Notes under the pieces: model-generated
What the model saw: the letters and a program-made list of their open reading frames with translations, nothing else
What the model was told of the DNA's origin: nothing
The model's database searches: none
Assembly: GCA_050954505.1 (NCBI GenBank)
Contig: JBPBPY010000447.1
Location: 1 to 8,132 of the forward strand
Direction of reading: 5' to 3'
DNA length: 8,132 nucleotides
Source: JAQGMO01 sp050954505
GTDB taxonomy: Bacteria > Pseudomonadota > Gammaproteobacteria > Burkholderiales > Burkholderiaceae_D
Program-made: the position numbers and the translations under genes
Shown here: positions 6,706 to 8,132 of the stretch, one piece after another
How the letters are laid out: each line of letters begins with the position of its first letter
Numbering within the stretch: the stretch's first letter is position 1

Positions 6706-6723
6706 GGGTCCCGGTCGAGACCC
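6706..6723 (-). terminator. Hairpin 10 bp past the galE stop
   Basis: GGGTC (6706-6710) pairs with GACCC (6719-6723) around an 8-nt loop. On the minus strand it is the first structure met after the galE stop codon. There is no following T-run, so it is at best a weak terminator element and belongs to the larger repeat array. Confidence 0.35.
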
Positions 6724-6733
6724 CAAAGAACCA

Positions 6734-7756
6734 TCAGGACTGGCTGAAACCGGTGGGGTTCATGCTCTGCCAGCGCCAGTGGTCTGCGCACATCTGCTCC
6801 ATGTTCTTTGTGGCACGCCAGCCCAGCAATTCGGCGGCCTTGTCAGGCGCTGCATAGCAACTGGCAATATCGCCGGGGCGGCGCGGCACGATGTCGTAGG
6901 GAATTGGGCATGCGCTGGCCAGCTCGAAGGCACGTACGGTTTCCAGCACGCTGTAACCCTGCCCGGTGCCAAGGTTGACGGTGAATCCCCCCTGCTCCGC
7001 AAACAGCCGGTTCAAGGCTGCCACATGGCCCAAAGCCAGGTCGACGACATGGATGTAATCGCGCACGCCGGTACCGTCGCTTGTCGGATAGTCATTGCCG
7101 AATACGGCCAGGCGTGCGCGCCGGCCAACGGCAACCTGCGCCACATAGGGCATGAGGTTGTTGGGAATGCCGCGCGGGTCTTCACCGATCAAGCCGCTTT
7201 CATGGGCGCCAGCCGGATTGAAATAGCGCAGCACGCCAATGCGCCAGTCCGGCTTGGCCCGTTCCAGGTCCGCCAGGATTTCCTCGACCATCAGTTTCGA
7301 GCGGCCATACGGATTGGTCACCGACAGGCGCGCCGTTTCCACCAGGGGCAGCACTTCCGGGTCGCCATACACGGTGGCCGACGAGCTGAAGACAAAGCGA
7401 CGCACGCCGGCAGCTTCCAGCGCGTCAAGCAAGGTGACCGTGCCTGCGACATTATTGTCGAAATACATCAACGGCTGCTCCACCGATTCGCCGACCGCTT
7501 TCAGGCCGGCGAAATGGATCACCGCATCGACAGGATAATCGTTCAGCACGGCGTCAAGCGTGCTGCGGTCACGCACGTCGGCCTGGATGAATGGCACACG
7601 CTTGCCGGTGATCTGTTCAACCCGCTTCAACGACTCCAGCGAGCTGTTCGACAAGTTATCGAGTGCAACCACAGCAAAGCCGGCCTGCAACAGTTCAACA
7701 CAGGTGTGGCTACCGATGAAGCCGGTGGCGCCGGTGACGAGAATGGTTTTTGGCAT
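6734..7756 (-). CDS. galE: UDP-glucose 4-epimerase GalE
   Basis: GalE interconverts UDP-glucose and UDP-galactose in the cytoplasm using tightly bound NAD. The protein is a full-length extended SDR (340 residues from the ATG at 7756). It has the NAD-binding GATGFIG (9-15), the nucleotide contact DNLSNSS (33-39) and HFAGLKAVGES (81-91). The catalytic residues are Ser126 in SSSATVYG and Tyr150/Lys154 in NPYGRSK. Substrate-loop motifs RYFNPAGAHESGLIGEDP and the conserved C-terminal DHWRWQSMNPTGF are intact. A TTG at 7768 would add four residues (MSRS). I prefer the ATG because MPKTILVTGATG is the usual N-terminus, although neither start has a convincing Shine-Dalgarno sequence. In this setting it probably supplies galactose-type donors for exopolysaccharide synthesis, though it could also serve general galactose metabolism. 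It lies 138 bp after the lytic transglycosylase on the same strand and converges on prsT. Confidence 0.96.
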   Translation of the reverse strand: MPKTILVTGATGFIGSHTCVELLQAGFAVVALDNLSNSSLESLKRVEQITGKRVPFIQADVRDRSTLDAVLNDYPVDAVIHFAGLKAVGESVEQPLMYFDNNVAGTVTLLDALEAAGVRRFVFSSSATVYGDPEVLPLVETARLSVTNPYGRSKLMVEEILADLERAKPDWRIGVLRYFNPAGAHESGLIGEDPRGIPNNLMPYVAQVAVGRRARLAVFGNDYPTSDGTGVRDYIHVVDLALGHVAALNRLFAEQGGFTVNLGTGQGYSVLETVRAFELASACPIPYDIVPRRPGDIASCYAAPDKAAELLGWRATKNMEQMCADHWRWQSMNPTGFSQS

Positions 7757-7815
7757 GGATCGGGACAAGTTAGGTGGATGAAATTCACACAGGGACTGTT
7801 GCAGCCATCCAGCGT

Positions 7816-7857
7816 AGCAGCGACAACGGCAACGGTAAAGGTAACGACAGCGACAAC
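7816..7857. repeat. Degenerate hexamer tandem repeat (seven units) upstream of galE
   Basis: On the plus strand the 42 bp read as AGCAGC GACAAC GGCAAC and then GGTAAA GGTAAC GACAGC GACAAC, a GRYAAC-like hexamer. CAGCGACAACG is exact at 7818-7828 and 7848-7858. The array overlaps a 9-bp inverted repeat, CGGCAACGG (7827-7835) with CCGTTGCCG (7859-7867), that encloses 23 nt. This could end the transglycosylase transcript or form a leader structure before galE. No T-run and no clear promoter are seen in 7757-7894. Confidence 0.55.
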
Positions 7858-7894
7858 GCCGTTGCCGCGCCAGAGGTTTCCAAACAGCAAACGC

Positions 7895-8132
7895 CTATTT
7901 TGGCTGAACCTGGGCCAATGGCAAGAGCGATGAGGGTTCGGTGATCTTGCTCAGGTAAGGATGCGTTGTTTTTTTGTACAAAGCGGTAATGCGTTTGACG
8001 TAATCCCTTGTTTCTGGATACGGCGGGACGCCGCGATATCGTTCGACAGCGCGCTCGCCGGCATTATAGGCTGCGGCCACCAGTTGCACATTGCCGCGGA
8101 AGTAAGCCAGCAGCCACTGCAGATAGGCGGTG
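7895..8132 (-). CDS. SLT-type lytic transglycosylase, C-terminal part only
   Basis: Seventy-eight residues are visible, running off the right edge, so the start lies outside the window; the GTG at 8089 is internal. The stretch TAYLQWLLAYFRGNVQLVAA followed by AYNAGERAVERYRGVPPYPETRDYV is the C-terminal half of the lysozyme-like SLT (GH23) domain, with the hallmark AAYNAG and the GVPPYPETRDYVKR ending. The catalytic Glu belongs upstream and is not in view. A short tail (TEPSSLLPLAQVQPK) follows the domain. The enzyme cleaves peptidoglycan with formation of 1,6-anhydroMurNAc in the periplasm. In exopolysaccharide loci such enzymes may make room for trans-envelope machinery, but it could be an unrelated housekeeping gene. 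It is codirectional with galE across 138 bp. Confidence 0.9.
   Translation of the reverse strand, partial: TAYLQWLLAYFRGNVQLVAAAYNAGERAVERYRGVPPYPETRDYVKRITALYKKTTHPYLSKITEPSSLLPLAQVQPK

Larger units (their letters stand above)
6440..6726. repeat. Non-coding array of about seven 40-bp degenerate hairpin repeats
   Basis: An anchor word GACCTTGC or a close variant recurs at 6479, 6520 (GGCCTTGT), 6560, 6599, 6638 (GAGCTTGC), 6678 and about 6719 (GACCCC), with spacings of 41, 40, 39, 39, 40 and 41 bp. An earlier copy (GACCCTGT, 6440) lies in the last codons of prsT. Alternate units resemble each other more: GGCGCGCTCTGGC is identical at 6529-6541 and 6608-6620. Most units contain inverted repeats, so the RNA of either strand would form a row of hairpins. 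Unit lengths are not constant multiples of three and stops interrupt all plausible continuations, so the array is not a protein repeat. It fills the entire gap between convergent prsT and galE. It may act as a bidirectional terminator or RNA-stability block, or it may be a REP/BIME-like element; no mobile-element gene is seen. Confidence 0.75.

Noticed and set aside
6440..6726. CRISPR-like array
   Set aside because: The period is about 40 bp but whole units are degenerate, there is no separation into identical repeats and unique spacers, and no cas gene is near.
6564..6857. A 97-codon plus-strand open frame through the repeat array and into galE
   Set aside because: It overlaps galE antisense, and the array units of 37-42 bp do not preserve a reading frame, so it is not a repeat protein.
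7895..8089. A complete 64-residue small protein starting at 8089
   Set aside because: The frame stays open upstream to the window edge and encodes the preceding part of an SLT domain, so it is the C-terminus of a larger enzyme.

Overview
The window looks like a piece of a high-GC betaproteobacterial chromosome. The best guess is Burkholderiales, Oxalobacteraceae-type (Massilia, Janthinobacterium, Duganella and relatives), judged from protein style only. Its content matches the accessory part of an exosortase A (XrtA/EpsH) PEP-CTERM exopolysaccharide locus. Neither the exosortase itself nor any PEP-CTERM substrate protein lies in these 8.1 kb.

Layout. (1) 1-1000, plus strand: the 3' part of a CelD/FemAB-like GNAT acyltransferase, cut by the left edge. 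(2) 3380 down to 1017, minus strand: an operon-like run of acyl carrier protein, exosortase-associated hydrolase 2 and exosortase-associated hydrolase 1. The first two overlap by four bases (ATGA). The last two are separated by 151 bp that carry a 3 x 15-bp tandem repeat and a 14-bp palindrome. The GNAT and hydrolase 1 genes converge with only 16 bp between them. (3) 3381-3608: an AT-richer divergent intergenic region serving the ACP operon and prsT. (4) 3609-6449, plus strand: prsT, a 946-residue TPR lipoprotein. (5) about 6440-6726: a non-coding array of roughly 40-bp degenerate repeats folding into successive hairpins, between convergent prsT and galE. (6) 7756 down to 6734, minus strand: galE, UDP-glucose 4-epimerase. 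(7) 7757-7894: a short spacer with a hexamer repeat and an inverted repeat. (8) 8132 down to 7895, minus strand: the C-terminal end of an SLT-type lytic transglycosylase, cut by the right edge.

How the genes may work together (inference). ACP, the GNAT acyltransferase and the two alpha/beta-hydrolase-fold proteins form a small acyl-handling set that travels with exosortase A loci, plausibly for acyl decoration of the polysaccharide or a linked metabolite. PrsT is an outer-membrane-type TPR lipoprotein scaffold of the PEP-CTERM/EPS system. GalE supplies UDP-galactose or related sugar donors. The lytic transglycosylase may open peptidoglycan for the envelope machinery or may be an unrelated neighbour. 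The families are already named, but their chemistry is poorly understood. The least explained items are the repeat/hairpin array behind prsT and the non-canonical active sites of the two hydrolases.
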